This document shows positions 18,401-26,554 of a DNA stretch of 64,000 bases, one piece after another. Location of the stretch: positions 499,136-563,135 of the forward strand of contig JAUIHT010000002.1 of NCBI GenBank assembly GCA_030432235.1. The letters are read 5' to 3'. The DNA comes from Verrucomicrobiia bacterium (GTDB lineage: Bacteria > Verrucomicrobiota > Verrucomicrobiia > Opitutales > Cerasicoccaceae). Under the pieces are notes generated by a model. The model was not told the origin of the DNA, did not search any database, and worked only from the letters and a program-made list of their open reading frames with translations. The position numbers and the translations under genes were made by a program. Every line of letters starts with the position of its first letter. Position 1 is the stretch's first letter.

Positions 18401-20477
18401 CTGCCTCATAAAAAGGCCAGCAAAGCACAACCGTATCGCCGGACGAGGTCGCATCCTGAGGTGGCGCATGGTCAGAACCCCAGTTGCCTGTGCCATCGGG
18501 TGTATTCCAGGCGGGGTTTCCAGGATTATTGTATACGAACTCGAAGTAAGTGTGGAGTCCCTCGTGAGTGAGTCCCCGCCAACGATAGGTGCCCACCGGC
18601 ATTAAATCGCCCCGGTCATTATAGCCATCCCAGTAGTCGACATTCTCACCCGCCAACCTTGGCTGATCGTTGAGCAGGTTTCTAATGCGGTTCCCATCCT
18701 CGTCTTCGATCACGATGGTGACGTAGGCATCCTTGTCCAAATCGTAATGAATCGGCACGGGCCCGTGAAAAGTCTCTGGCAGGAGGACGCCTTCGCCCAA
18801 CCGGTACACCAGCGAAACTTGAGAGGCCATGACCATTCCCCCACCAACTACCCAAAGATCATTTCCAGCATAGGCCAGGCTCTCCAGTCCCACCTGATTT
18901 AGCCTCTCCTCAGAAGCCTGGAAATCATACATCCAGTGCCAGCTTGTCCCCCCGTCCAACGTTTCGTAGATCCTTTGAGTCCCATCTCGATTAGTCAGTA
19001 GCGCCCAGCGCATCTCATCATAGACAGCCAAGGAAAGACATTGCCCAGCCTCGTAGGGCAATTCAACCGGGCTCCAGGCCTTACCCGCATCCTGGCTGAT
19101 GGATGCTTGACCATCTCCGACAACTATCAACGAGCTTGAATCCGGAATCCGCTGAGCCGCCTGTACTTCGAAGCCCGGCGAATCCTGCACATGCCATGAA
19201 AGGCCATCTTCAGTTTTAAGGGTCGCACCTGACTCCAGCACAGCAAGGGCATGACTGATATCGAAGGCAAATAGTTCAATTAACGTGGATGGAAGTCGTA
19301 CGCTTATACGCCAGCTCTCGCCCCCATCTTGCGTGTAAAATATCTCACGGTCCGTGGTCACCCAACCGGCGTTTGTATCCGCAAACGCGACACGTCTCAA
19401 TTTTACCGGAAAATCTTTGTCCAGGTCTTTCCAATGCTTGCCCCCGTCCTCCGTGGCCATGACCACACCAGCCGCTCTTGGGTACTTGGGAGCACCCATC
19501 CCAATCGCGTAACCGACATCAGCCGAAGGAAAGCTCATCCGCCACATGGCAAAGGCAGGGATATCGGTCTTGTTCCAGCTTCGTCCTCCGTTGGTGGTAC
19601 TCAGGATACCGTGCTTGCCAGTTAGAAAACCGGTGTTTTCGTCCAGAAAAACGGCTTCGGTCAAGGTGCCAATTTGCGGAACAGACACTCGCTCCCAGCG
19701 ATTGCGTAGTATCGAGTCCAAGACTGGAGCTGTCTCGCCCGAAACGAGAACGGCTTCGCCCCAGTTTTCAGACTGTTCGTAAATCATACGCTCAATGCCG
19801 GCCCTTTCAGCCACCATCTCAAAGAACATATTTTCGACGCCATCATAGAATACATGAATAAGCATACCCATACGTCCAGAAGCCGGCGGTTTACCATTTC
19901 CGGTGATGAGCGCCCATGGGATTTTTATTTCCTGCACATAGCCGGGAGCAGGCGAATCGAAAGATGCTACGGCCATTTCCACGCCCCCCCATAATTGGGT
20001 ATCCCCCAACACTTTTAGCAAACCATCCGGTGTGGCCTTGGGTTTCTCTCCTATGGAAACGTGAACCGCTGGCAGATTTTTCGGCCCGTACCACCAAGCC
20101 GTTAGGTGCGTAATCTGGTCCGTATCAAAGCGAACCTGCACACAGTCCCCCAGCCAACCATAGCTGCTGAGCGTTGGGTTCACCGTACTGTTCAAAGGAG
20201 TCGGATCGAATACCCGGAAGGCCAGGTAAACAGCCTCTTGGTCATACATGCCGTATATCCAGGCGCTTTGGTCAAGGTAATCACCATCCGGGTCACGCGC
20301 ACCGAGAATGCCTGCCGTCGTGTCCCACTCATCCAGCACTCCGTCGACCTCAACAGCCTGCTCCCTGGGTACCAACGGCAGCTCGGAATGGACACCACTG
20401 GCAGCACCGAGCCACATCGGCAACAGGCACGCAATGACGAATAAGGCGGACCCCAAAGGGCGTGTCAGGCTTTTCAT
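15480..20477 (-). CDS. Large secreted beta-propeller protein flanked by CBM9-like carbohydrate-binding domains
   Basis: A 1665-residue exported protein. From the ATG at 20477 it has a classical signal peptide (MKSLTRPLGSALFVIACLL, cleaved near AASG); an in-frame ATG at 20519 would add 14 residues and spoil it. Order of parts: a CBM9-like domain from about residue 30 (VDGVLDEWD), YCF48/BNR-like propeller repeats with TTNGGRSW, TEDGGKHW and TQDGGESW (about 260-540), a FlgD-like Ig domain (about 580-640, LMPVGTYRWRG), an NHL/six-bladed propeller region (about 700-1100), and a second CBM9-like domain to the end (from MDGDSDDWP, about 1442). No catalytic site was recognised. The gene lies downstream of the GH30-like gene on the same strand, and probably helps bind or open a polysaccharide. 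Confidence 0.8.
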   Translation of the reverse strand: MKSLTRPLGSALFVIACLLPMWLGAASGVHSELPLVPREQAVEVDGVLDEWDTTAGILGARDPDGDYLDQSAWIYGMYDQEAVYLAFRVFDPTPLNSTVNPTLSSYGWLGDCVQVRFDTDQITHLTAWWYGPKNLPAVHVSIGEKPKATPDGLLKVLGDTQLWGGVEMAVASFDSPAPGYVQEIKIPWALITGNGKPPASGRMGMLIHVFYDGVENMFFEMVAERAGIERMIYEQSENWGEAVLVSGETAPVLDSILRNRWERVSVPQIGTLTEAVFLDENTGFLTGKHGILSTTNGGRSWNKTDIPAFAMWRMSFPSADVGYAIGMGAPKYPRAAGVVMATEDGGKHWKDLDKDFPVKLRRVAFADTNAGWVTTDREIFYTQDGGESWRISVRLPSTLIELFAFDISHALAVLESGATLKTEDGLSWHVQDSPGFEVQAAQRIPDSSSLIVVGDGQASISQDAGKAWSPVELPYEAGQCLSLAVYDEMRWALLTNRDGTQRIYETLDGGTSWHWMYDFQASEERLNQVGLESLAYAGNDLWVVGGGMVMASQVSLVYRLGEGVLLPETFHGPVPIHYDLDKDAYVTIVIEDEDGNRIRNLLNDQPRLAGENVDYWDGYNDRGDLMPVGTYRWRGLTHEGLHTYFEFVYNNPGNPAWNTPDGTGNWGSDHAPPQDATSSGDTVVLCWPFYEAGWGVVAVDLDGQRRWASPHRAIMGNAHWGGGSARVDADDEHVYVALQYDGKVGFYRLGLKDGEVVPFTWTEHGKKKSRIDQIVRQGDELASFEGEDMPHAWEALKSKGLDVRYALYGDRGDGNNLSGLAVGEKYIVLALWPDNRLMISDKATGQTVREIELAHPAGIDFAPDGRTLFAISDGAVVRIDVETGRKEVVIPEDSDLLSAPLEITYGEDGRLYVSDWGASMQVRVFSQQGAYLGSVGQDGGRGIHGRYDPNGMLLPMGSALDTKGKLWVAEYVYTPRRFSVWDADTGSLEKEYVGPTMYGGEGPVVCEWDRSIAFAPGMQFELDWETGDYKVTDVFSRAESDPKALFGGPSIIYAGMDKNVAKWANYPGSGKYIQYQGHEYFLERSPFPVLYEKKEGRWLPRVAIGSTHYFARRSYWSDKYILDAIPGYEFSPDGSIVRGGGTNAATLGDRSRALPEFNFIWVDANGDGLSQEDEFELIQESDKEEGALAYRWNGLGSIDEDLTIYTSIAKFPLHGFSENGTPIYQLSDAEVLPQRGDVLATRDERVISMSDPLVAYDADTLETEWVIPNPYKGVAGSHRAPAPHRGQFVGSFNISNDAPLDGEQGRVFHVTGNHGQHFLFTTDGLYISTLFADSRTGASQPSENRRGMNMDNTSFSQEGWSGYFWRDQESGNFYVIGGKTDYRICRVEGLETVQRLQGASIEFTSEERAEASRLVVEKQKGYLYKVSASDGEADAEAKTIPVTNIQQALGMDGDSDDWPAAKDDDTIQIVADDKQSATVRLGWDQERLYVFYDVKDPTPWMNSGKTYDSLFLSGDVVDLMLRTDPSATGNTPVPGDLRLLFGNLEGESIAVLYEADNPETEDPVVFVGVNTAKFERVRQLQGAEVTVGKSESGYTLEASVPWSDLGVTPESGMALQGDVGSLFSDNLGTETTRRLYFYNDDTQVVSDVGSEARLQPGNWGSMRLE

Positions 20478-20547
20478 GATGAGGCTCAGCAAGAGTTTGG
20501 GGAACGATAACACAGACATCGATTAATAGCGAACAGCTCGCATAGGG

Positions 20548-22521
20548 TCAAACGGAGCGAAGGGGGATATTCGTCAATGTCCGAATGACACCGGGCTCAA
20601 TAGCGATGCATTCAATACTGTCAGTAATACGACGCGACAAGCTAGGTGCGTAAGGTGACACTTCCTCCATCCACTTGAACTGCTCCATATCCAGTCCCTG
20701 GATGTTCAACGAGACAGGGCTATTCCCCCGGTTCATAGCGACCAAGGTCTGCCCCCCCTGGTCATCCACAAAGGCAGTGATGAGCAAATCCGAGTCATCG
20801 CAGTCGACTTCCACCCGCACCATCCCCTTTCGGATGCGGCGGCTCCAGGCACCGAACACACGGAGTTGATGGCTGCTGGGCTTCGCGGAAAAACCACTTT
20901 CCCGATCGATGGCGAGGAGCGAACGTGTCCAGCCGTACGAGGGTTGCTCGACATTCAGCAGGGTCCAGCAGTACAGTAAAGCAACTGCATCGAGCAAAAC
21001 CAGATTCTTGTGAGAAAGCTGCCCCATGAGCAATGCCAGTCGGTAGCTGCGCATTTGGTAGCGCGGACTATTCACACATAATTCCGTAGAAAGGAAAGGA
21101 CGGTCACCGTAAAGACTATGCAGTTGCTTCATCGGCTCATCGAAGCGATCCGGGTCGTCAAAATATTCCTGAAAATCATACATGTGCGTGGCCGCGTAGT
21201 CGACCTTTTCCCAAACGTCTGCTCTCTCCGTGAATGTCTTTGCGCGCGTAATACCGTCGGCGTACAGCTTGCCCCACTCGGAATCAGTCGAAAGCATGTT
21301 CGCGTCACTCATGTGAATCCGCACTTGTTCGAAGCCAGCCTTGTCCAGCGCTTGGCGCAGAGTAAGTACCATGGCATGGTAAGTCTCTTTGGGATGCGAA
21401 TTTTCATTCTGAATCCCGACGATGCGCGGCGGCTGTCCGGTTTCCTTCACCGCGCGGCGGCAATACTCAACGATTGAGCGTGCGTACTCATCCACACGAA
21501 CTGGATCCGGACGCTCCTTGCCCTTTTCGTCAACAAAAGTCTCCCCGTCACGCACCATCCATTTGGGAAAGTGCCAATACTCGAACCAGACCTCTCCACC
21601 GCGTTGGATGAATTCACGGTTCAGGGAGAAATCCGAAATATTACCGTTGGGGAAACTATCCCCATAGTAGTGTGGAATCGCATCATCGAGATCGTCCCAA
21701 TTATCCATCTCTTCAGACAGCTCGCCTGCGATAGGATTCTCTCTTTGGATACGCAGATTATAGTCCTCCACATACTCCCAGAATTGACGCCTACCCGCCT
21801 CGCTTAACTCCGCGTAGGCGGTTGGGATTGTCGTTCCACCGAAGCCCAGCATCGCCTGATGGCTGGCTTCTACATCCACTCGGGCATTGACCTCGCGCGG
21901 CATCGGCGCAGAGAGCACGCCGGAACAGTAACCCGACGAATCGGAGAGCTGCAATTGGTGATGATGAAGGTCATACAAGCAGTTTTGTGAGATGACCTTT
22001 TCACCGTTCACCAGGACTGCCAGTTCCATGTTATGGGAAAGGGAAAGCGATACTGAGTGCAGTCTCGCAGGCAAAGTATAACGGCGCTCGTCCCATTTGG
22101 CCTCTGGGTGCACATTGATACCGGTGACTCCGTCGAACTCCGACATCTCTGCTTTAAACCACTGGCTTCGAGCCACATCAAAGTCCTGATCAAAAAGCAA
22201 GGAGGGCGAATTCAGGTAAAAGGAATCATGAAAATATTGCTGAAAGACAAGTTCACTCGAGCTGAGCGTCAAACGCACCTTCCCCTCAGGCCCAGTCAAA
22301 ATCCAAGACAAAATGGCCTCACCGAGGCGCCAATCATCGAAATCGAGCCTGCGCTCAAAGCAGGCCGGCAACCACTCTTTGAAAAACAGAGGGCGTGGCT
22401 TTTCACCCCTGAGCCACATCTCCATAGTTCCCGCATTTGACGGTAGAGAAAAGGACTCCAACGTCTCGAAGTTTTCGACATCGACTGTCGCTCCATGGGG
22501 TGAAATCTCTTTCAATGCCAT
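20548..22521 (-). CDS. GH30-like (clan GH-A) glycoside hydrolase
   Basis: A 657-residue protein without an obvious signal peptide. Residues 1-230 form a beta-sandwich; the barrel starts at GFGGTTIPTAYAELSEAG, where GFGG is typical of GH30 enzymes. The acid/base is probably Glu373 in GIQNENSHP and the nucleophile Glu480 in FLSTELCVN. A C-terminal beta domain follows (from about 570). GH30 and related clan A enzymes cut glucuronoxylans, beta-1,6-glucans or galactans with retention. The exact family is uncertain, and the extra N-terminal sandwich is unusual for GH30, where the side domain is mostly C-terminal. It is first in an apparent operon with the propeller gene (28-70-base gap), with a CCGTAA-type site 40-60 bases upstream. 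Confidence 0.75.
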   Translation of the reverse strand: MALKEISPHGATVDVENFETLESFSLPSNAGTMEMWLRGEKPRPLFFKEWLPACFERRLDFDDWRLGEAILSWILTGPEGKVRLTLSSSELVFQQYFHDSFYLNSPSLLFDQDFDVARSQWFKAEMSEFDGVTGINVHPEAKWDERRYTLPARLHSVSLSLSHNMELAVLVNGEKVISQNCLYDLHHHQLQLSDSSGYCSGVLSAPMPREVNARVDVEASHQAMLGFGGTTIPTAYAELSEAGRRQFWEYVEDYNLRIQRENPIAGELSEEMDNWDDLDDAIPHYYGDSFPNGNISDFSLNREFIQRGGEVWFEYWHFPKWMVRDGETFVDEKGKERPDPVRVDEYARSIVEYCRRAVKETGQPPRIVGIQNENSHPKETYHAMVLTLRQALDKAGFEQVRIHMSDANMLSTDSEWGKLYADGITRAKTFTERADVWEKVDYAATHMYDFQEYFDDPDRFDEPMKQLHSLYGDRPFLSTELCVNSPRYQMRSYRLALLMGQLSHKNLVLLDAVALLYCWTLLNVEQPSYGWTRSLLAIDRESGFSAKPSSHQLRVFGAWSRRIRKGMVRVEVDCDDSDLLITAFVDDQGGQTLVAMNRGNSPVSLNIQGLDMEQFKWMEEVSPYAPSLSRRITDSIECIAIEPGVIRTLTNIPLRSV

Positions 22522-22560
22522 ACTCGTAATCCAACGCTAGACAAGCCTGAGGCGCGAAAC

Positions 22561-22580
22561 AATATTACGAGTAAAACGAT
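22561..22580. promoter_or_regulatory. CCGTAA-type operator candidate before the GH30-like gene
   Basis: On the minus strand this reads ATCGTTTTACTCGTAATATT, 40-60 bases before the GH30-like start. It shares TTTTAC-(C/T)CGTAA-NATT with the sites at 15447-15466 and 24849-24868. Confidence 0.4.
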
Positions 22581-22621
22581 TGTCTACTATACGCGTACTA
22601 CAATTTCACCGGTTAGGGATT

Positions 22622-24781
22622 TCACTCCACTTGAATCCTGAAGGGTAATGCGCCCTGCGGATTTTTGCGCGCCACACCATACCACCTTGGTGTCCAGGGG
22701 TGCCCGTTTTCTGACCACATCAAGTAAGTTGGATCTCCGCTATCGGGTTGATACTTCCAAATGATAGACCAGCCGAGATCGCCCGACTCCGGCCAATGCT
22801 TTAATCCAATCACAGGATAGGGAATGAATAGCTCACCCTCAATTTGAGCACCGTCCTGAATCCATTTTCCGATAAGCCCAGAGCGGCTGGGCGAGGTATC
22901 ACCAGGACGCAGAGACAATGAGCCGTCCCGATCCAATCTGACATCCAACCAATAGTAGGCTCCGACCGTACCCAGTGCTTCAGGAGCTCTGGGATCGAAA
23001 AAAAGAGTTACCGTGTCGCGCTTCGGATTCCCCTGGCCACGGAATGCGATATAGATGCCTACCTCGCCAGCAGCAATCGCCCATTCTGTGTAAGCCTCTT
23101 CTTTGGCCTGTCGACGATCCATCGGCCCTCGCAACCAGCGCGCTTGCTCCGTCTCGCCCACCGGCACCCAGCGGGCATCTTGCCATTCCTCCAAATCCGC
23201 ATCGACGGTGACCTCACGCGCCCTCGCCTCGGCATACTGCGTGAAAACCAATTCGCCTACCGCATAAGTGGTTTTCCCATCCACCTCAAATGGCTCAACT
23301 AACTGCACGCGGCCGGTTTGCTCAGGCACAGGCAGACTCACCGCTATCGATTTGCTCTCCCCTGCCATCACCACACCGATGCTCACTTCCGGCCCTTGCG
23401 CCACATAACGGCCCGACTCATAATAGACCCGTGGCTCCCAGGGAGCTGCGACGGCGGCAACCTCACTCGCCTTTTCACTCCGATTCCAAATCTGGAGGTA
23501 GGGGCCCGGTCGCCGGAACGCCGTACGCATGGGCTCGACTAAAAGGTCACCGGGCTTTTCTACACCAGGCCAAGCAAAAGCAATCTGTTGCTCTCCTCCA
23601 GACTCCAAATCATAGGGATGGGACTCGTGCGTGTCGTTTTCCGGATAAGGATAGATGCGTAAGGTTCCCCGTTGCCGTTTATCACTATTATTCCTCAGCG
23701 TGAGAATACTCCGCGGTTTACCCTCTTCCCAAACCGTTTTCGCCGAATAGCCAAATGTGGGTGCTTCGGGTTGCCCGCAAAGTGTGCGATAGACTGCTTT
23801 AGAGATTTGCAGGTGTCCCAATGCATTCGGATGAATGGTATCGCCTTTGCCTTGGGTCTCAAGTAAAGTCGTCATCGGCTGTTTGTAATGGACAGGGTAC
23901 AGCGGCCAAAGCGCTTGAGCGTGTTCCCGCAAACCATCGGCCTGAGTCCCCCAAAGGGCATCAAATGCAGGCACGACCGGCACATCGAGCTGTTGGCCTA
24001 AATCCCGAAGAGCCGATGCAAACGTAATCGTACGGAAAATGGAAGACGCTGGCGGCAAGCTCTCCCCCTTTCCCGGAGTCAAGGTATGAATATGCGGTGT
24101 CGGTTCCAAGAATACAACATCGGCATCATAGCGCTCTTTCAACTGGCGGGTCAGCCAGGCATACTGCTCCAGATAGGCAATCAGCGGCGAGTTGGAGCCC
24201 TGATCATTTAATCCGTACATAATGAGCACGAGGTCAGGCTGGATACCGTGCAAATCCCCTTCGAAATTCCTCACCGAGGCGTCAATACTTTTGCCCGGAT
24301 AGGCCCGCTTATGGACGTGAATGTCCGTGTTCGAGGTCGCACGCTCGAAAAGCATGGCCAGCATTTCCGGGTAATCGCCTGTCTCCGTAACGGAGTCCCC
24401 TATGGCAAGGAGCGTTACTGGTTGATCGCTCAACAGCTTTCCAGCTGTATGCGGCAAGGTTTCGCGCAGTCGATCTTCGTCGAGCCTTTCAGGTGGTTCG
24501 AGAGCGAGAAACCGGTACTCGCCATCGCCGAGGTGCACCCGGTTTATACCCTCGCCCAGCGGCTTTATTCGGGCGCCTTCTCCTTCGACCGGAGCGTGCT
24601 GCAAAACGGTGTTGCCCCACCCTTCCCGTGTCAGCAAATCAATCTTGAGGTCCGTCTCGGCCGTATCTTCAGGCACATCAACCAGCACCTCTTCATCCGT
24701 GAATAGGTACTTACTGCGTACATCCCCGTGCGCAAAGAAGGCAGCGCTCAACAATACTAAAAGTGAGAAAGACTTTAACAA
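22622..24781 (-). CDS. Secreted SGNH/GDSL esterase with C-terminal CBM9-like domain
   Basis: A 719-residue exported protein (signal peptide ending near FFAHGD). An N-terminal beta domain (21-118) precedes an SGNH hydrolase: block I LLAIGDSVTETGDYP with nucleophile Ser130, the Gly block near SIDASVRNFEGD, block III MYGLNDQG with the oxyanion Asn, and block V DTIHPNALGH with the Asp-x-x-His pair. A second beta domain is followed by a CBM9-like domain from about residue 515 (VDADLEEWQDARW). Such enzymes remove acetyl groups from xylan or pectin. It diverges from a second SGNH gene across 149 bases holding a CCGTAA-type site. Acetyl-polysaccharide esterase is the likely role; the polymer is inferred from neighbours. 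Confidence 0.85.
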   Translation of the reverse strand: MLKSFSLLVLLSAAFFAHGDVRSKYLFTDEEVLVDVPEDTAETDLKIDLLTREGWGNTVLQHAPVEGEGARIKPLGEGINRVHLGDGEYRFLALEPPERLDEDRLRETLPHTAGKLLSDQPVTLLAIGDSVTETGDYPEMLAMLFERATSNTDIHVHKRAYPGKSIDASVRNFEGDLHGIQPDLVLIMYGLNDQGSNSPLIAYLEQYAWLTRQLKERYDADVVFLEPTPHIHTLTPGKGESLPPASSIFRTITFASALRDLGQQLDVPVVPAFDALWGTQADGLREHAQALWPLYPVHYKQPMTTLLETQGKGDTIHPNALGHLQISKAVYRTLCGQPEAPTFGYSAKTVWEEGKPRSILTLRNNSDKRQRGTLRIYPYPENDTHESHPYDLESGGEQQIAFAWPGVEKPGDLLVEPMRTAFRRPGPYLQIWNRSEKASEVAAVAAPWEPRVYYESGRYVAQGPEVSIGVVMAGESKSIAVSLPVPEQTGRVQLVEPFEVDGKTTYAVGELVFTQYAEARAREVTVDADLEEWQDARWVPVGETEQARWLRGPMDRRQAKEEAYTEWAIAAGEVGIYIAFRGQGNPKRDTVTLFFDPRAPEALGTVGAYYWLDVRLDRDGSLSLRPGDTSPSRSGLIGKWIQDGAQIEGELFIPYPVIGLKHWPESGDLGWSIIWKYQPDSGDPTYLMWSENGHPWTPRWYGVARKNPQGALPFRIQVE

Positions 24782-24848
24782 AACGGGGTTACGTCGTTGT
24801 CCACAAACAAGGCACTAAAAGCTAACGTGAGAGGCGACATCCGATTTG

Positions 24849-24868
24849 TTTTATCCGTAAGATTATAG
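24849..24868. promoter_or_regulatory. CCGTAA-type operator candidate between the divergent SGNH genes
   Basis: TTTTATCCGTAAGATTATAG lies between the starts of the two divergent SGNH esterase genes, 68-87 bases from one and 63-82 from the other, so one site could control both. Confidence 0.4.
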
Positions 24869-24930
24869 CCTTCTTAGATTGTCCGGTCTCTGGCCATAGG
24901 CATAAGTTAAATCAAACCCACGGTAGCAGA

Positions 24931-26247
24931 ATGGCTGTTACTCGATTCACCATGTATATACCGAAGGAAGAGACACCCAAAGAAATAACCGCCCCGCTCA
25001 GACTCAGCCTCCTGAGCCTCGGCGAAGGTATCAGCATACTGTTCGCAGCCAGAAACCTCTTGCTCACTGTCATCCAAATAAGCTTGTTAATAATGCTCAT
25101 GGGGACAGCTCGACTTAACGCAGTGGCAAGCTTCGCCGAATTCGACCAATCCGCGCGCGAAGGCAAGCCGCTCACGGTCGCTTTTCTCGGGGGCAGCCTG
25201 ACTTGGGGCGCGCAGGCGACCAATCCCAACAAGACCTCCTACCGTGCACTCATCGAAAATCGTCTGGAGACCACGTACCCGGATGCCCACTTCCATTTTG
25301 TGGATGCCGCCATCGGCGGGACAGGATCCCAATTGGCCGCTTTCCGTCTCCAAAGAGATGTTTTGGCTTATCACCCTGACTTGGTGTTCCTGGATTTCAC
25401 GGTGAACGATAGCGCTCACGCCTCTCCTGACCCAGACCGGATGGCCGCCTACGAATCCATCGTTCGCCGCCTGGTCCACAAGGGCATTCCTGTCGTTCAA
25501 GTCATTCTTCCGGTTAAGAGAGACATTCAGCCCAATCCACCTAAACGCCCACTGGACGCAGCACACAAAACGGTCGGTAAAGCCTACGGGCTAGCCATCG
25601 CCGACGCGGTGGGCTTTACCCGGGAACATGTGGAATCGGGAGACACTACCCCGGATGTGCTATGGGATATCGAGAATGATCAAACCCATCCCGGAGACGC
25701 TGGCTACGCAGTGTATGCTCAGGCAGTGTGGCAGGCCTACGAAAGAGCGGTTGCCGAAGCTTTAGTATCCAATATACCCGAGGAAATGCTTTTCGAGGAC
25801 ACTTATATGAGCCTCGCACGCATCCCGTTTTCACAGTTTAACGAGCTTCCAGCAGGCTGGCGCGTGGGTAAACCTCACCGGAATGCGATCGCGTTCGATT
25901 TCGTGTGCTCACGCTGGATGGATACTATTTGCATTGCAGAGCATACCGAATCTCAAAGTCCGGAACCCCTAATACTCAACGTGCATGCCCGCAATGTCAT
26001 GCTATTCGGTGAAGCGACACAAAACTCGGGAAGCTACCAGGTAATTGTGGATAATGGCCCTCCACGCACCATCTCGAGTCACTGCAAGGATGGCAATATG
26101 CGCAGTGTGGCAGCCATCGCCACCGGACTCGACCCGGGCAAGGCTCATCGAATCGAAATCGTGCCAATACTCAAGCAGGGAGAAGAATTACGTATTGAAA
26201 GCATTTGTTTAGCTGGCGATAGGGCTGAGGCTATTCTCACACAATGA
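24931..26247 (+). CDS. SGNH/GDSL-family esterase
   Basis: A 438-residue protein. The SGNH domain starts near residue 85 with VAFLGGSLTWGAQATNP (nucleophile Ser in GGSLT), then AAIGGTGSQLAAFRLQRD (Gly block), FLDFTVNDS (Asn block) and DQTHPGDAGYAVYAQ (Asp-x-x-His). A C-terminal beta domain follows from about residue 290. The GGSLTWGA form is common in polysaccharide deacetylating enzymes of Bacteroidetes and Verrucomicrobia. The start is uncertain: an internal ATG near 25093-25099 would leave a short hydrophobic leader (LMGTARLNAVA), and the 50-residue extension is not like the family. Divergent from the other SGNH gene, so the two probably act together on an acetylated polymer. Confidence 0.82.
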   Translation: MAVTRFTMYIPKEETPKEITAPLRLSLLSLGEGISILFAARNLLLTVIQISLLIMLMGTARLNAVASFAEFDQSAREGKPLTVAFLGGSLTWGAQATNPNKTSYRALIENRLETTYPDAHFHFVDAAIGGTGSQLAAFRLQRDVLAYHPDLVFLDFTVNDSAHASPDPDRMAAYESIVRRLVHKGIPVVQVILPVKRDIQPNPPKRPLDAAHKTVGKAYGLAIADAVGFTREHVESGDTTPDVLWDIENDQTHPGDAGYAVYAQAVWQAYERAVAEALVSNIPEEMLFEDTYMSLARIPFSQFNELPAGWRVGKPHRNAIAFDFVCSRWMDTICIAEHTESQSPEPLILNVHARNVMLFGEATQNSGSYQVIVDNGPPRTISSHCKDGNMRSVAAIATGLDPGKAHRIEIVPILKQGEELRIESICLAGDRAEAILTQ

Positions 26248-26253
26248 GAATAG
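26231..26253 (+). terminator. Hairpin overlapping the SGNH gene stop
   Basis: CTATTCTCA (26231-26239) and TGAGAATAG (26245-26253) are perfect inverted copies with a 5-base loop; the stop TGA is the first part of the right arm. No T-run follows, so it may be an RNA-stabilising hairpin or factor-dependent end. The remaining spacer to 26554 (about 300 bases) holds the 26439-26456 operator and otherwise nothing recognisable. Confidence 0.4.
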
Positions 26254-26438
26254 TGCAAAATCGTATCGCATACTTTCTTTATGAACCCTGGAGGTAAAGC
26301 TTTAGGTCAGTGCTATTAAAACATGCTCATTGAAGCACCTTGGCATGTTTCTCTACCTCAGGGCACTGGTATGTTGGGTTTTAGTCTATTTTGACACGGC
26401 TCGAATTCTTCAAAGTCTTTAGCCCACGATGCCCGGCC

Positions 26439-26456
26439 AATTTATATGTATAGACA
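26439..26456. promoter_or_regulatory. Xylan-locus operator, site 1 (before the GH10 gene)
   Basis: AATTTATATGTATAGACA matches the consensus TGTCTATA-N2-TATAGACA with a perfect right arm. It lies 99 bases before the preferred GH10 start, and inside the longer reading frame that starts at 26429, which argues against that earlier start. Confidence 0.65.
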
Positions 26457-26554
26457 GCGTCTGTATTTCATTCGATCACTCTGGGAAGCTAAGCTTCTGT
26501 TTTAGCCCTAATGCGCTCACGCGTATAAAAAGCCACCGAGATATCCATACGAAA

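Noticed and set aside
24951-24962. CATGTATATACC near the start of the plus-strand SGNH gene, as an eighth operator
   Set aside because: It shares only the AT-rich centre and lacks both GTCTA arms. It also lies within the predicted coding start.
26429-26554. Upstream ATG for the GH10 xylanase
   Set aside because: The extra 42 residues are not a signal peptide and span the operator; ATG 26555 gives a good signal peptide.
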